Shown piece after piece: positions 1 to 9,352 of a stretch of 64,000 nt of DNA. Both the position numbers and the translations under genes were made by a program. The stretch's first letter is position 1. Each line of letters starts with the position of its first letter. This DNA is from an uncultured Gemmatimonadota bacterium (lineage in GTDB: Bacteria > Gemmatimonadota > Gemmatimonadetes > Gemmatimonadales > Gemmatimonadaceae), in assembly GCA_903910555.1 (NCBI GenBank), contig CAIVZZ010000031.1, positions 1 to 64,000 of the forward strand, read 5' to 3'. The notes below the pieces were generated by a model. The model did no database searches. It saw only the letters and a program-made list of their open reading frames with translations, and was not told the DNA's origin.

Positions 1-969
1 CGCCGCGACCCGAAGATCCTCATGTTCGGCGAGGACGTCGCGGACGTTTCGCGCGAGGAGCACCTTGGCAAGGTCAAGGGCAAGGGCGGCGTGTTCAAGG
101 TGACGTGGGGACTGCAGAAGGAGTTCGGCGGCGCCCGCGTGTACAACACGCCGCTCGCGGAGGCGACGATCGTCGGGCGGGCGATCGGGCTCGCGGCGCG
201 CGGATTCAAGCCTGTCGTCGAGGTGCAGTTCTTCGACTACATCTGGCCCGCGTACATGCAAATCCGCGACGAGCTCGCGACGATGCGCTGGCGTTCGAAC
301 AATGACTTCTCGACCGCGGTGGTGATCCGCACGACGTACGGCGGATATATCCGCGGCGCGATCTATCACTCGCAAACAGGCGCCTCGCTCTTTACGCATT
401 GCCCGGGACTTCGAGTTGTGTGCCCGGCTACTGCGCTCGACGCCAACGGCCTGCTCCGCACCGCGATCCGCTGCGACGATCCGGTGATTTTCCTCGAGCA
501 CAAGCACTTGTACCGCCAGACGTACAACAAGTCGGCGTATCCCGGCCCGAACTTCATGATTCCGTTCGGGAAGGCGAAGGTTGTGAAGGAAGGCGCGCAG
601 GTGACGGTCGTGACGTACGGGGCGACGGTTCAGCGCGCGCTCGTTGCGGCGCGCGAAGTTGCTGAGCGTGGCATTGACGTAGAAGTGATCGACCTGCGCA
701 CGCTGTCGCCTTGGGATCGTGAGACGGTGTTCGCAAGCGTCAAGAAAACAGGTCGCGTGATCGTGGCGTACGAGGATTCGCTGTCTTGGGGCTATGGATC
801 AGAGATTTCCGCGTCCATCGCCGACGAATGCTTTGCGTGGCTCGACGCGCCGGTTCGACGGGTGGCGTCGACGGATACGTTCGTCGGATATGCGCCGCAA
901 CTCGAAGATGCGATTTTGCCGCAGGTTTCGACCTTTGTGGCGGCGTACGAGGAAATTGCGGCGTTCTAA
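1..969 (+). CDS. 2-oxo-acid dehydrogenase E1 component, beta (transketolase C-terminal) part, 5' truncated
   Basis: The reading frame is open from base 1 (RRDPKIL precedes the first Met at 22), so the gene starts outside the window; about 322 residues are visible. The product is the beta half of a thiamine-diphosphate E1 (pyruvate or branched-chain 2-oxo-acid dehydrogenase), which decarboxylates the 2-oxo acid and acylates the E2 lipoyl arm. Visible family marks are LMFGEDV near the start, [15 protein letters not shown] (its Glu, about residue 54, normally contacts the cofactor), the FFDYIWPA segment, and the C-terminal transketolase domain with DLRTLSPWD. In some phyla alpha and beta are fused; the upstream part is not visible, so this cannot be decided. 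Substrate is unresolved between pyruvate and branched-chain acids. Confidence 0.9.
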   Translation, partial: RRDPKILMFGEDVADVSREEHLGKVKGKGGVFKVTWGLQKEFGGARVYNTPLAEATIVGRAIGLAARGFKPVVEVQFFDYIWPAYMQIRDELATMRWRSNNDFSTAVVIRTTYGGYIRGAIYHSQTGASLFTHCPGLRVVCPATALDANGLLRTAIRCDDPVIFLEHKHLYRQTYNKSAYPGPNFMIPFGKAKVVKEGAQVTVVTYGATVQRALVAAREVAERGIDVEVIDLRTLSPWDRETVFASVKKTGRVIVAYEDSLSWGYGSEISASIADECFAWLDAPVRRVASTDTFVGYAPQLEDAILPQVSTFVAAYEEIAAF

Positions 970-1001
970 CTGATTGCTGAACGACGCGTTTTCGGTACCG
1001 G

Positions 1002-1156
1002 GTTTTCGCAACAAAAGGGATGCGTTAACGGTCGTTGGGCATTGGTAGCGAACTAACGGCGACGGGACAGGTCGAGCATGAGCCGACCGGTCCCGTCGCT
1101 TTTAGTTCGATACCCGTCACCAACGACCGTTAACGCACACCTTTTGTTGTCAAAAC
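1002..1156. repeat. Long imperfect inverted repeat (67-bp arms) between convergent genes
   Basis: Arms 1002-1068 and 1090-1156 are reverse complements with about a dozen mismatches, including perfect blocks such as ccaacgaccgttaacg at the right arm. The 21-base loop contains a further ggtcg/cgacc pair, so the folded stem would be over 70 bp. It fills the gap between the converging E1 gene and the GGDEF/EAL gene. It could act as a two-way terminator, but it is far longer than a normal terminator stem and resembles a small non-autonomous palindromic element. No clear target-site duplication is seen. The rest of the 970-1175 gap holds nothing else recognisable. Confidence 0.85.
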
Positions 1157-1175
1157 TCAAAACCGCAGCAGTTGG

Positions 1176-3116
1176 TCAACGCGAAGTCGCCGACTCCACC
1201 GCCCGATTCGTCACCATCAATCGCTCAGCCGCGTCCGCATCCAACGGCGGAGAGAGCAAATATCCCTGAACAAGCTCGCACCCGAGTGACTGCAGCACCT
1301 CGCGCTGGGCCGAGTTCTCAACCCCCTCGGCCACAACATCCATCGAAAGACTCCGCGACAGATTGAGAATCGTCCGCACAATCTCAAGACACTCGCTGTT
1401 CGAATCGATCCGCCCCACAAAATACCGGTCGATTTTGATCGTCGAGATCGGCAGCCGGTGCAGATAACTCAGCGACGCATGCCCGGTTCCGAAATCGTCC
1501 ATCAGCAAATGAATCCCGAGCGCCTTTAGCTGCTCGAGCGCGCCGACCGCGGCCACCGCGTCGGCCATGATCATCGATTCCGTAATCTCCAGCTTCAGCT
1601 TCGACGCCGTGATCCCGGTCTCGGCGATCGTATTCTTCACGATCTCCACCAGCCCCGGATGCGTCAGCTGACGAGCGGCCACGTTCACGCTCATCCAGAC
1701 CGGATCGTCGGCAACGACCTTGGTATTCCAGTGCGACAGCCGCTGCGCCGCCTGACGCAGGACCCATTCGCCCAGCTGCAGAATCAGCCCGGTCTCTTCC
1801 GCTATTGGAATAAAGTCCGCCGGCTGCATCGCGCCGTGCGTCGGATGATCCCAGCGGACGAGCGCTTCGAACCCGACAATCCGCCCCGTCGCCAGCGACC
1901 AGATCGGCTGATACATCACTCGCAGCTCTCCACGATCCATGGAGTGCCTTAAATCATTCTCGAGTGACATCTGCAGCACCGCGCCCGCGCGCATATCCGC
2001 GTGGAACACCTCGTGCCGCGCACGGCCGCGCAGTTTGGCGCGGTACATCGCAAGATCGGCGTCGCGCAAATAATCCTCAGGGCGCTCGACACCGGGCTGG
2101 CTCATCGCGATGCCGACGCTGACCGACATGAACAGCTCGCGGCCGTCCAGATAAAACGGCTGCGCGAGCGAATGCTGAATGCGCTCGGCCACCGAAATGG
2201 CTTCGGCCTCGTCTTTCACACCTTCGAGGATCACGACGAACTCGTCGCCGCCGAGTCGCGCGACGACGTCGCCGGGTCGTACACAGCCGTTCAGGCGGCC
2301 CGCAACGAGGCGAAGCAGCGAGTCACCCGCGTGATGCCCGAGCGAATCGTTGACGACTTTGAAGCGGTCGCAATCGAGGAAGAGCACGCCGAACTGTTGC
2401 TCTTTGTTTCGTTTCGCGCGCGCGATGGCGCGGCGGAGCAAGTCTGTCGCGTAGCTGCGGTTGGGCAGCGTAGTGAGGGAATCGAACTGCGCCTCGCGGC
2501 GCAGACGTTCCTCCAGATCTTTGCGCGCCGTGATATCCGTCATCGAGCCGGCGATGCGCAGCGCGCGTCCTTCGCTGTCGCGCACGACGATGCCGCGGCA
2601 GAGCACCCAAATGAAAAAGCCTTCGCTGTGACGAAGGCGGTGTTCGCTATGAAAGTGTGACCGTGATCCGGCGGCCTGTGCCGCGATGTCGACTTTAAGC
2701 TGGGGGAGATCGCTCAGGTGCACGCGGCTGAACCATTCCTCGGGGCTCATCGAGAGTGCGCGGTCCACGACGCCGACCATCTCGCGCCAGCGCTCCGAGA
2801 GATAGACCTCGCCGGCGACGAGATTCCAGTCCCAGAGTCCGTCGTTGGCGCCGCGTGCCGCGAGCGCATAGCGCTCTTCGCTTTCGCGCAGCGCATGCTC
2901 GACCTTGCGACGTTCTTCGATCTCGCGCTCGAGATGCTCGTTGGCATCTTCGAGTTCCACCGTGCGCTCGAGAAGGCTGGCCTGCAGTTCTTCGAGCTTT
3001 CTTCGTGCTTCGGCTTCTTCTGCAATGCGCGCGCGAAGGTGCGCACGCGACCTGAGCACCCACCAGCCCACGGCGGCGCCCGCGAGCAGCACGAGGACGA
3101 GCGGTATCAACCGCAA
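1176..3116 (-). CDS. Membrane-anchored PAS-GGDEF-EAL c-di-GMP turnover protein
   Basis: The 646-residue protein has an N-terminal membrane helix (about 3-20), a coiled coil (22-75), a PAS/PAC sensor domain (about 78-200), GGDEF (about 205-370) and EAL (about 385-635). The cyclase signature GGDEF at 289-293 is intact and is preceded by an RxxD inhibitory site (R280-D283). EAL residues are also intact: EAL at 417-419, SVN, EITES, DDFGTG at 540-545, KID, AEGVE and QGYL. Both diguanylate cyclase and c-di-GMP phosphodiesterase activity are therefore possible; which dominates cannot be told. The start is a TTG with GGAG about nine bases upstream. Two small genes lie upstream on the same strand. Confidence 0.93.
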   Translation of the reverse strand: MRLIPLVLVLLAGAAVGWWVLRSRAHLRARIAEEAEARRKLEELQASLLERTVELEDANEHLEREIEERRKVEHALRESEERYALAARGANDGLWDWNLVAGEVYLSERWREMVGVVDRALSMSPEEWFSRVHLSDLPQLKVDIAAQAAGSRSHFHSEHRLRHSEGFFIWVLCRGIVVRDSEGRALRIAGSMTDITARKDLEERLRREAQFDSLTTLPNRSYATDLLRRAIARAKRNKEQQFGVLFLDCDRFKVVNDSLGHHAGDSLLRLVAGRLNGCVRPGDVVARLGGDEFVVILEGVKDEAEAISVAERIQHSLAQPFYLDGRELFMSVSVGIAMSQPGVERPEDYLRDADLAMYRAKLRGRARHEVFHADMRAGAVLQMSLENDLRHSMDRGELRVMYQPIWSLATGRIVGFEALVRWDHPTHGAMQPADFIPIAEETGLILQLGEWVLRQAAQRLSHWNTKVVADDPVWMSVNVAARQLTHPGLVEIVKNTIAETGITASKLKLEITESMIMADAVAAVGALEQLKALGIHLLMDDFGTGHASLSYLHRLPISTIKIDRYFVGRIDSNSECLEIVRTILNLSRSLSMDVVAEGVENSAQREVLQSLGCELVQGYLLSPPLDADAAERLMVTNRAVESATSR

Positions 3117-3149
3117 GTCAGCGCGCTCCGGCGGGCGGTGGAGATCACC

Positions 3150-3329
3150 CTATTGCCGTTCGACCGCGTCGCGCACGTCCAGCAGGATTTCGAAATAGAG
3201 CTGTTCGCGGCGATATGCAAAATCGAGCTGCGCCATCTGCGCGTCGTCGCCGGTGGCCTTGGAGCGCTCGAACGCTTCGCGGTACATCTCGTCGAGATTG
3301 GCGAGAATACGATCACGTGAACGGGACAT
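3150..3329 (-). CDS. Hypothetical small protein (59 aa)
   Basis: I do not recognise the family. The ATG at 3329 is preceded by a good ribosome binding site (ggagaagag, about nine bases away), which favours this start. The same frame extends up to 3590 with earlier possible starts at 3449 (99 aa) that lack a binding site and run toward the upstream gene. The product is charged and predicted mostly helical (ILANLDEMYREAFERSK and YRREQLYFEILLDVRDAVE). It ends 33 bases before the TTG of the GGDEF/EAL gene, so the two are probably co-transcribed. Confidence 0.6.
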   Translation of the reverse strand: MSRSRDRILANLDEMYREAFERSKATGDDAQMAQLDFAYRREQLYFEILLDVRDAVERQ

Positions 3330-3489
3330 ACGGCTCTTCTCCAGAATATTTGCAGTGAGTCGGGGCGGCTCGAAGCGGGCGGCGGGAGCCTGACCGGCTT
3401 TCGGAGCGGGTGAATCGAGAAGCAGTTTCTTGGCGGCGCCGAGCATCATGCGCCGCGGATTGATCGGACCGGTCAACTGAAAAACAACA

Positions 3490-3759
3490 TCAGCGCACGC
3501 CGCGCTGCGCGAGAAGCCGCGCAACCGACGCGTCGTCCTGAACAAACGGAAGGAGCGATGCCACGACATCCGTTTCGCTTTCACCTTCAACCGCCATCAG
3601 CGCCGGCGGATTGCCGCCGCCGCCGGACGTGCGCGGGCTCCCGGCACGGCGATCGATTTCGATCACCGCCCGCATGGGTGCGGTGCCATCCGGCGTCAGC
3701 CGCCGGATTCGTACCACGTGCCCCTGAGGCATCGTTCGTTCGTACAGTATTTCCGACAT
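3490..3759 (-). CDS. Hypothetical protein (89 aa)
   Basis: No family is recognised. The ATG at 3759 has gggaa six bases upstream. The product begins MSEILYERTMPQGHVVRIRR, carries a glycine-rich stretch (SGGGGNPPAL, about 45-54) and ends in a helical acidic segment. It leads a likely operon with the 59-residue protein and the GGDEF/EAL protein. From 3330 to 3489 only in-frame extension of the next gene is visible. It could be a small regulator of the c-di-GMP protein, but there is no direct evidence for that. Confidence 0.55.
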   Translation of the reverse strand: MSEILYERTMPQGHVVRIRRLTPDGTAPMRAVIEIDRRAGSPRTSGGGGNPPALMAVEGESETDVVASLLPFVQDDASVARLLAQRGVR

Positions 3760-3835
3760 CGGATTTCCCGGTTTCCGCAGTTCGCGGTCAGTCAGCGAAA
3801 TTCACGCCCGCAACCGTCCTGCGCAAGACAGGAAG

Positions 3836-4183
3836 TTAGCCGTTCAGCCGGTGAAAAACCGCCTCCTCGACGACTTTTCCCCCTCGAAGGTGTTCAACCA
3901 CAATGCGTTCGAGGAGCGTGGGGGTTACTCCCGAGTACCAGATCCCCTCGGGATAGACTGCCACGATAGGCCCCGAACCACACACCCCGAGGCAGGGTGC
4001 TTCGGACCGTTTTACGCGGGTAGGACCGAACAGCAGCCCTTCGCGTTCCAGCAATTGAGCCAGGTGGCTGTAAAGTGCACGGCCCTGACGGTTGGGCGAG
4101 CAGAATCCGCCCGTGCAAACCAGCACGTGGCGTGAATACGGCTCCATTTCCGGTGGCGGGGGTGCGGCGGCTTCAGGGCACAC
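3836..4183 (-). CDS. Thioredoxin-like [2Fe-2S] ferredoxin
   Basis: The 115-residue protein has the four-cysteine pattern of thioredoxin-fold 2Fe-2S ferredoxins (the NuoE/Shethna-type fold): CTGGFC near the N-terminus, then about 40 residues later CLGVCGSGP, followed by VYPEGIWYSGVTP. It is a soluble single-electron carrier; its partner is not evident from the neighbours. The start chosen is GTG 4183, with a TAGGTT hexamer five bases upstream; ATG 4147 (103 aa, MEPYSRHVLVC) is the alternative and would still keep every cysteine. It is divergent from the M16 peptidase gene. Confidence 0.85.
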   Translation of the reverse strand: MCPEAAAPPPPEMEPYSRHVLVCTGGFCSPNRQGRALYSHLAQLLEREGLLFGPTRVKRSEAPCLGVCGSGPIVAVYPEGIWYSGVTPTLLERIVVEHLRGGKVVEEAVFHRLNG

Positions 4184-4188
4184 CCCTC

Positions 4189-4194
4189 AACCTA
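4189..4194 (-). promoter_or_regulatory. Candidate -10 hexamer immediately upstream of a GTG start
   Basis: TAGGTT on the minus strand ends five bases before the GTG at 4183. This spacing would put the transcript start at or next to the start codon. No convincing -35 is seen. It is one of several such sites in the window. Confidence 0.35.
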
Positions 4195-4246
4195 GCAGAA
4201 GCAACTACTTTCACACATCTCCCGGTTTCTCCTTCGCAACGTCATC

Positions 4247-7078
4247 ATGCGCCGATATCCCGTAGTTCTCGCAATCGCAGTCCTTGCCTTCCTCGCCGCC
4301 ACCGCAAGCGCGCAGGATCTTGCGGCGCGGCTCCCAGCCGACGCGCATGTGGTCCGGGGGCAGCTTCCGAACGGCCTCCACTACATCATCCGCCGCAACA
4401 AGAAGCCAGATAACCGCGCGGAACTGCGGCTCGTCGTGAACGCGGGATCGATTCTCGAGGACGACGACCAGCGCGGGCTCGCGCATTTCGTCGAGCACAT
4501 GATGTTCGACGGCACAAAACGATTCCCGAAAAAGGAAATCGTGAATTACCTGGAACGCGTCGGGATGCGATTTGGCGCCGATCTCAACGCGTACACGTCG
4601 TTCGACGAAACCGTCTACATGCTGCAGATCCCGACGGACACCGTGCGCCTCGTGAACACGGCACTCGACATCCTTCAGGATTGGGCAAGCGGTGGCACGA
4701 CGTTTGACGCCGCCGAAATGAAAAAGGAGCGCGGCGTCGTCATCGAAGAATGGCGCACCGGACGGGATGCATCGGCGCGCGTGCAAAACCGCCAGTTCCC
4801 GGTGATGCTCCAGGGATCGAAATACGCGCTGCGCGTGCCGATCGGAACCAAGGAAAATCTCGAGACATTCGCAGACAGTCTCGCCGTGAAGTTCTATCAC
4901 GACTGGTACCGGCCGGATCTTATGACGGTCATTGCCGTCGGCGATTTCGATCCGGTACAAATGGAAGCATCGATCCGCCAGCGTTTCGCGGCCATTCCAA
5001 TGCCGGCGTCGCCGCGCAAGCGTGAGTACGCCGCCGTTCCAGATCACGATCAAACGCTGGTCTCGATCGAGACGGACAAGGAATATCCGCAGGCGTCGGT
5101 GGCTCTGCTCTGGTTCAAGCCGCGCGACAGCGTCCGTACGATCGCCGATTTTCGCCGCACGCTCGTGTCGTCATTCTACGACAACATGGTCAACGGTCGC
5201 CTCGCGGAGATCACGCAGCATGCCGACGCGCCATTCGTCTATGCAGGCGGCGGTCGCGGCGCGTTCGTGCGCACGAAGGACGTCTACCAGCTCTCCGCTG
5301 GCGTGAAAGAGAGTGGCTTCGAGAAAGCAGCACAGGCGCTGCTCGCGGAAGCCGAGCGCATTGTCCGCTATGGCTTCACGCAAACCGAGCTCGACCGCCA
5401 GCGCACGAATCTTCTGCGCTCGATGGAACAGCAGTACGCCGAGCGCGACAAGACCGTCTCGTCGCGGTTCGTCGAGGAATACACAAGCAGCTCGCTCTGG
5501 GATACGCCGATCGTTGGAATCGAACAGGAGCAGCCGCTGGTGAAGTCGCTGGCGCCGACGATCACTGTCGCCGAGGTGAATGCGCTTTCGAAGAGCTCGT
5601 TTGGCGATAAAGACCGCGTCGTGCTCGTCGCCGCGCCGGAGAAGCCGGAGATTCACATGCCGACCGCCGCCGCGATGCTCAGCGTGTTCGACGCTGCGAA
5701 GGTGGCCGTGCTTTCGGCGTATGTGGATTCAACGTCAGAGGCCGCGCTCGTGCCGGACCGGCCGGCGCCGGGAAAGATCGTCGCGGAACGGACGCTCCCT
5801 GAGACCGGCATTCTGGAATGGACGCTTTCCAACGGCGCCCGGGTTCTCCTGAAGCCAACCGATTTCAAAGCCGACGAACTGCTCTTTGCCGGACGGTCGC
5901 CCGGCGGTGAATCACTGATCTCTGACGCTGATGTCCTGAACGCCGATCTCAGCTCGGTGATGATGTCGCGCAGCGGCGTCGGCTCATTCAACGCGATCGC
6001 GCTCGGGAAGAAGCTCGCTGGCAAAAAAGTGAACGTCGCCGCCGGGATCGATGGCAGTGGCGAAGGCGTGCGCGGAACGGCGTCGGTGCAGGATGCGGAG
6101 ACGCTGTTCCAGCTCGCGTGGCTGCGCATGACGGCGCCGCGTGTGGATACGGGCGCGTTTCTCGCGTTCAAAGAACAGATGCGCGCCGCTCTCGCGAACC
6201 AAAAGAACGATCCTGAATCCGTGTTCGGCGACACCGTCGAAGCGACGATGTCGCAGCACAATCCGCGCGTCCATCTGCTCTCCGCCGAACTGCTCGACTC
6301 GGTGAGCATTGGCAAGGCATTCGCGATTTATCGCGATCGCTTTGCCGACGCGAGCGGATTCACCTTTTTCATCGTGGGCAGCTTCAAGCCTGATTCAATG
6401 CGGCCGCTGGTCGAGCAGTATCTGGCGTCGCTGCCGTCGCTCGGGCGGCACGAGAAGGTGAAGGACAATGGCATCCGCCCACCAACCGGAGTCGTGACGC
6501 GCATCGTGCGGAAAGGCGTCGAGCCGAAAGCGGAGACGTCGCTGATTTTCACGGGGCCGTGCACGTACAGCATGGCGAACCGCTATGCGCTCGACGCGCT
6601 CACCGAGCTGCTGAACATTCGTTTGCGCGAGGTGCTGCGCGAGGAAAAAGGCGGCACGTACGGCGCGAGCGCCGGCGGTACCTGCAGCAGTATTCCATAC
6701 GAGCACTACAATCTGAGTGTCGATTTCGGCTCGGCGCCGGAACGCGTCGATGAACTCGTTACGGCCGTGTTCAAAGTGTTCGACGAGATCAAGGCCGGCA
6801 CCGTGAGCGATTCAAATCTCACGAAGATCCGTGAGATCGAGCTGCGCGAGCACGAGACGGGGCTCAAGCAGAATGCGTCGTGGCTGAACGCGATGTCGGA
6901 TGCCGATGAAGATCACCGCGATCAGCGCGACTATTTGCGCTATCCGGAACTCGTGAAGGGACTCACGCGCGAGATGATTCGCGACGCGGCAAAATTGTAT
7001 TTGCGTCCGGAGCAGTACGCGAAGTTCACGCTGATGCCTGAAGCCGCGCCGAAGCCGCCGGCGATCAAGCCGGAGTGA
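4247..7078 (+). CDS. Exported M16-family zinc metallopeptidase (two-lobed)
   Basis: The 943-residue protein has a signal peptide (MRRYPVVLAIAVLAFLAATA, then SAQ). The inverted zinc motif HxxEH is intact at H80-E83-H84 (LAHFVEHMMF), and the downstream third zinc ligand lies in the VVIEEWR segment (about residue 160). The second half (from about 505) repeats the M16 fold without the zinc motif and carries the R/Y-type ending EEKGGTYGASAGG. The whole corresponds to a full-length PqqL/insulysin-like periplasmic peptidase that degrades peptides. csaA follows after three bases, so they are probably co-transcribed. Confidence 0.94.
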   Translation: MRRYPVVLAIAVLAFLAATASAQDLAARLPADAHVVRGQLPNGLHYIIRRNKKPDNRAELRLVVNAGSILEDDDQRGLAHFVEHMMFDGTKRFPKKEIVNYLERVGMRFGADLNAYTSFDETVYMLQIPTDTVRLVNTALDILQDWASGGTTFDAAEMKKERGVVIEEWRTGRDASARVQNRQFPVMLQGSKYALRVPIGTKENLETFADSLAVKFYHDWYRPDLMTVIAVGDFDPVQMEASIRQRFAAIPMPASPRKREYAAVPDHDQTLVSIETDKEYPQASVALLWFKPRDSVRTIADFRRTLVSSFYDNMVNGRLAEITQHADAPFVYAGGGRGAFVRTKDVYQLSAGVKESGFEKAAQALLAEAERIVRYGFTQTELDRQRTNLLRSMEQQYAERDKTVSSRFVEEYTSSSLWDTPIVGIEQEQPLVKSLAPTITVAEVNALSKSSFGDKDRVVLVAAPEKPEIHMPTAAAMLSVFDAAKVAVLSAYVDSTSEAALVPDRPAPGKIVAERTLPETGILEWTLSNGARVLLKPTDFKADELLFAGRSPGGESLISDADVLNADLSSVMMSRSGVGSFNAIALGKKLAGKKVNVAAGIDGSGEGVRGTASVQDAETLFQLAWLRMTAPRVDTGAFLAFKEQMRAALANQKNDPESVFGDTVEATMSQHNPRVHLLSAELLDSVSIGKAFAIYRDRFADASGFTFFIVGSFKPDSMRPLVEQYLASLPSLGRHEKVKDNGIRPPTGVVTRIVRKGVEPKAETSLIFTGPCTYSMANRYALDALTELLNIRLREVLREEKGGTYGASAGGTCSSIPYEHYNLSVDFGSAPERVDELVTAVFKVFDEIKAGTVSDSNLTKIREIELREHETGLKQNASWLNAMSDADEDHRDQRDYLRYPELVKGLTREMIRDAAKLYLRPEQYAKFTLMPEAAPKPPAIKPE

Positions 7079-7081
7079 CGC

Positions 7082-7414
7082 GTGCCAGTTCCAGAGGATT
7101 TTTTTGCGATTGATATCCGTGTCGGAACGGTAGTGAGCGCGGTGCCGTTTCCCGAAGCACGGAAACCGTCGATCAAACTGGAAATAGACTTTGGCCCCGA
7201 GCTTGGGGTTCGGCGGTCGAGCGCCCAGATTACGACGCACTACACACCGGACACGCTCACCGGAACGCAGGTCGTTGCGGTGGTGAATATCGGCGAGCGC
7301 CGCATCGCGGGGTTCACGAGTCAGGTGCTCGTGCTCGGCGCGATGCCATCGCCTGTAGAAGTGGTGCTGCTCCGCCCCGGGCATGCGGTGGAAAACGGCA
7401 CGAGAATCGGTTGA
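7082..7414 (+). CDS. csaA: CsaA-like tRNA-binding domain protein
   Basis: The 110-residue protein is a stand-alone OB-fold EMAP/tRNA-binding domain. Diagnostic stretches are DIRVGTVVSAVPFPEARKPS, IDFGPELGVRRSSAQIT and QVVAVVNIGERRIAGFTSQV, all typical of CsaA, which forms dimers and has been described as a secretion-related chaperone and tRNA binder. The start is a GTG three bases after the M16 stop, so translation is likely coupled. Length is normal for the family. Confidence 0.93.
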   Translation: MPVPEDFFAIDIRVGTVVSAVPFPEARKPSIKLEIDFGPELGVRRSSAQITTHYTPDTLTGTQVVAVVNIGERRIAGFTSQVLVLGAMPSPVEVVLLRPGHAVENGTRIG

Positions 7415-7447
7415 TCGCAACATCCATCAAGAAACTGAGGACTGACG

Positions 7448-8335
7448 ATGCGTTACCGGACACTGGGCGAGATCAAGAAAAAGGGATACGTGCGCGGAGA
7501 CCGGCTGGTCACGACCGAGTGGCTCGCGAAAAATCTGAAAGACCCGGCGCTGCGAATTCTCGAGAGCGATGAAGATGTTCTGCTCTACGACATGGGCCAC
7601 ATTCCGGGCGCGCAGAAAATCGACTGGCACGCCGACCTGAACGATCAGGTACTGCGCGATTATGTGTCGTCGGAGCGCTTTCAGGAACTGATGCGCGCGC
7701 GCGGCATCGACGAATCGACGCCGGTGATCCTGTACGGTGACAAAAACAATTGGTGGGCAACGTACGCGCTGTGGGTATTCGAGCTGTTCGGATTTCAGAA
7801 TGCGCGCATTCTCGACGGCGGCCGCATGAAGTGGGAATCCGAAGGACGCGAGATGGTGACGGACGTCCCGAAGTTTCCGCCGACGAGCTACGTCGCGCCG
7901 GAACGGAACGACAAGAAGATCCGGGCGTTTATGAAGCAGGTGCAGACGCACGTCGAGAAAGGCGGCAAGCTCGTCGATGTGCGTTCACCTCAGGAATACA
8001 GCGGCGAGCGTACGCATATGCCCGAATATCCGCAGGAAGGCACGTTGCGCGGCGGCCACATCAAGACCGCGCGCAGCATTCCGTGGGCGCGCGCGGCGAA
8101 CGCGGACGGGTCGTTCAAGAACGCCGATGAACTGCGCGCGATCTACGAAGCGGAGAACGGACTCGCAAAAACCGACGACGTGATCGCGTACTGCCGCATC
8201 GGTGAACGCTCGTCGCACACCTGGTTCGTGCTGACGTATTTGCTCGGCTTCAAAAAAGTCCGCAACTACGACGGCAGCTGGACCGAGTGGGGGAACGCGG
8301 TGCGGGCGCCAATCGCCGTTGGCACGAATCCGTGA
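7448..8335 (+). CDS. Thiosulfate/3-mercaptopyruvate sulfurtransferase (two rhodanese domains)
   Basis: The protein has 295 residues and two rhodanese domains. The N-terminal one (about 15-140) lacks a catalytic cysteine; the C-terminal one (about 155-290) carries the active loop CRIGERS with C249. The CRxGxR-type loop favours thiosulfate as sulfur donor. It transfers sulfane sulfur to an acceptor such as cyanide or thiols. The OsmC gene overlaps it by four bases (GTGA), which suggests that the two handle sulfur or peroxide chemistry together. Confidence 0.93.
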   Translation: MRYRTLGEIKKKGYVRGDRLVTTEWLAKNLKDPALRILESDEDVLLYDMGHIPGAQKIDWHADLNDQVLRDYVSSERFQELMRARGIDESTPVILYGDKNNWWATYALWVFELFGFQNARILDGGRMKWESEGREMVTDVPKFPPTSYVAPERNDKKIRAFMKQVQTHVEKGGKLVDVRSPQEYSGERTHMPEYPQEGTLRGGHIKTARSIPWARAANADGSFKNADELRAIYEAENGLAKTDDVIAYCRIGERSSHTWFVLTYLLGFKKVRNYDGSWTEWGNAVRAPIAVGTNP

Positions 8336-8772
8336 AATACGATCGCGCCGGAACGCCGGATGAAGTGCGCGCCGACCTGACCGTCGGCGCGCAGTGGAAA
8401 GGGGGGTGGACGTTCGACGCAGGCAAGCCGGGTGCGCCGACTGTTCGCATCGACGGGAAATCACTCGAGGGCCCCAGCCCGCCGGAGGTTCTGCTGGTGG
8501 CGCTCGCGACGTGCACGGCGATCGATGTCGTCGAGATGCTCTCCAAGCGGCGCACGCCGCCAACGACGCTCGATGTCACGACAACGGCCGAACGCAAAGC
8601 CGACACGCCCCGCCGCATCACGCGCGCACATCTCGCGTACAAAATCACCGGCGAAGGAATCGATCATACGCAGACGATGCGGGCGATCGAGCTCGCGGTG
8701 ACTCGCTATTGCACCGTGCGCGACACGATGGATCCGGAGATGGCGATCACCTGGTCGCTGGAGCTGGGTTGA
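8332..8772 (+). CDS. OsmC/Ohr-family peroxide-detoxifying protein
   Basis: The start GTG at 8332 overlaps the stop of the sulfurtransferase gene, giving 146 residues, close to the usual length. Both redox cysteines of the family are present: C61 in [13 protein letters not shown] and C127 in [10 protein letters not shown]. OsmC proteins reduce organic hydroperoxides using thiol donors in the cytoplasm. An upstream ATG at 8287 would extend it by 15 residues inside the preceding gene and is less likely. It converges with moaB, seven bases away. Confidence 0.9.
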   Translation: MKYDRAGTPDEVRADLTVGAQWKGGWTFDAGKPGAPTVRIDGKSLEGPSPPEVLLVALATCTAIDVVEMLSKRRTPPTTLDVTTTAERKADTPRRITRAHLAYKITGEGIDHTQTMRAIELAVTRYCTVRDTMDPEMAITWSLELG

Positions 8773-8779
8773 TCCTCAG

Positions 8780-9304
8780 CTAACGGCGCAGCTCGCGGAT
8801 CGCGTGACGCAGCTCGGGAAGAATTATTCGCGTAAGCGCGAGTTCAACCGCGGCCTTTGAGCCGGGCATCGAGACCACGAACTTTCCGTTTGCAGATCCC
8901 GCGACGGCGCGTGAGAGGATTGCCGCCGCGCCGATCTGCTCCTGAAAAGAGAGCACGCGAAAGATTTCGCCGAAACCAGGAAGCTCTTTGTCGAGCAATT
9001 CGCGCACGGCTTCAACGGTGCGGTCTTTGCTGCCGAGTCCGGTGCCACCGGTGATGAGCACGGCGTCGACGTCGGTGCGAGCTACCAGACCGCGGACGTG
9101 GCCACGGACTCTGGCCTCGTTGTTCGGAAGCAGCGTGTAGTCCGCGAGCGCGAATCCCGCACCGTCGATCAGCTGCTTGATCAGCGCGCCCGATTCGTCC
9201 GTTTCGACCGTCCGCGAGTCGGTCACCGTTACAACCGCGCAGCGCACGGGTGCGAGCGCGTCGCCTTCTGCGCGGTGTGTGGCGGTTCCAGTTAGAATTG
9301 TCAT
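8780..9304 (-). CDS. moaB: Molybdenum cofactor biosynthesis protein MoaB/MogA family
   Basis: The 174-residue protein shows the MoCF_biosynth fold: VVTVTDSR near residue 25, the TGGTGLGSKD loop at 85-94 and SMPGSKAAVELALTRIILPEL near the C-terminus. The family adenylylates molybdopterin before metal insertion. This fits with the molybdenum hydroxylase encoded at 37-45 kb. It is divergent from pdxH across a 48-base gap that has an inverted repeat containing both putative -10 boxes. Confidence 0.92.
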   Translation of the reverse strand: MTILTGTATHRAEGDALAPVRCAVVTVTDSRTVETDESGALIKQLIDGAGFALADYTLLPNNEARVRGHVRGLVARTDVDAVLITGGTGLGSKDRTVEAVRELLDKELPGFGEIFRVLSFQEQIGAAAILSRAVAGSANGKFVVSMPGSKAAVELALTRIILPELRHAIRELRR

Positions 9305-9313
9305 CTCCCTGGG

Positions 9314-9346
9314 AACTTAGCGTGGCTTCGCGATGACGGCTAAGTT
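9314..9346. promoter_or_regulatory. Divergent promoter with symmetrical TAAGTT boxes
   Basis: AACTTAGC at 9314-9321 and GCTAAGTT at 9339-9346 form an inverted repeat. Read outward, each arm supplies a TAAGTT hexamer: nine bases before the moaB ATG and six bases before the pdxH ATG. The spacing leaves essentially no 5' untranslated region. No clear -35 is visible. Confidence 0.45.
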
Positions 9347-9352
9347 TCGGAT

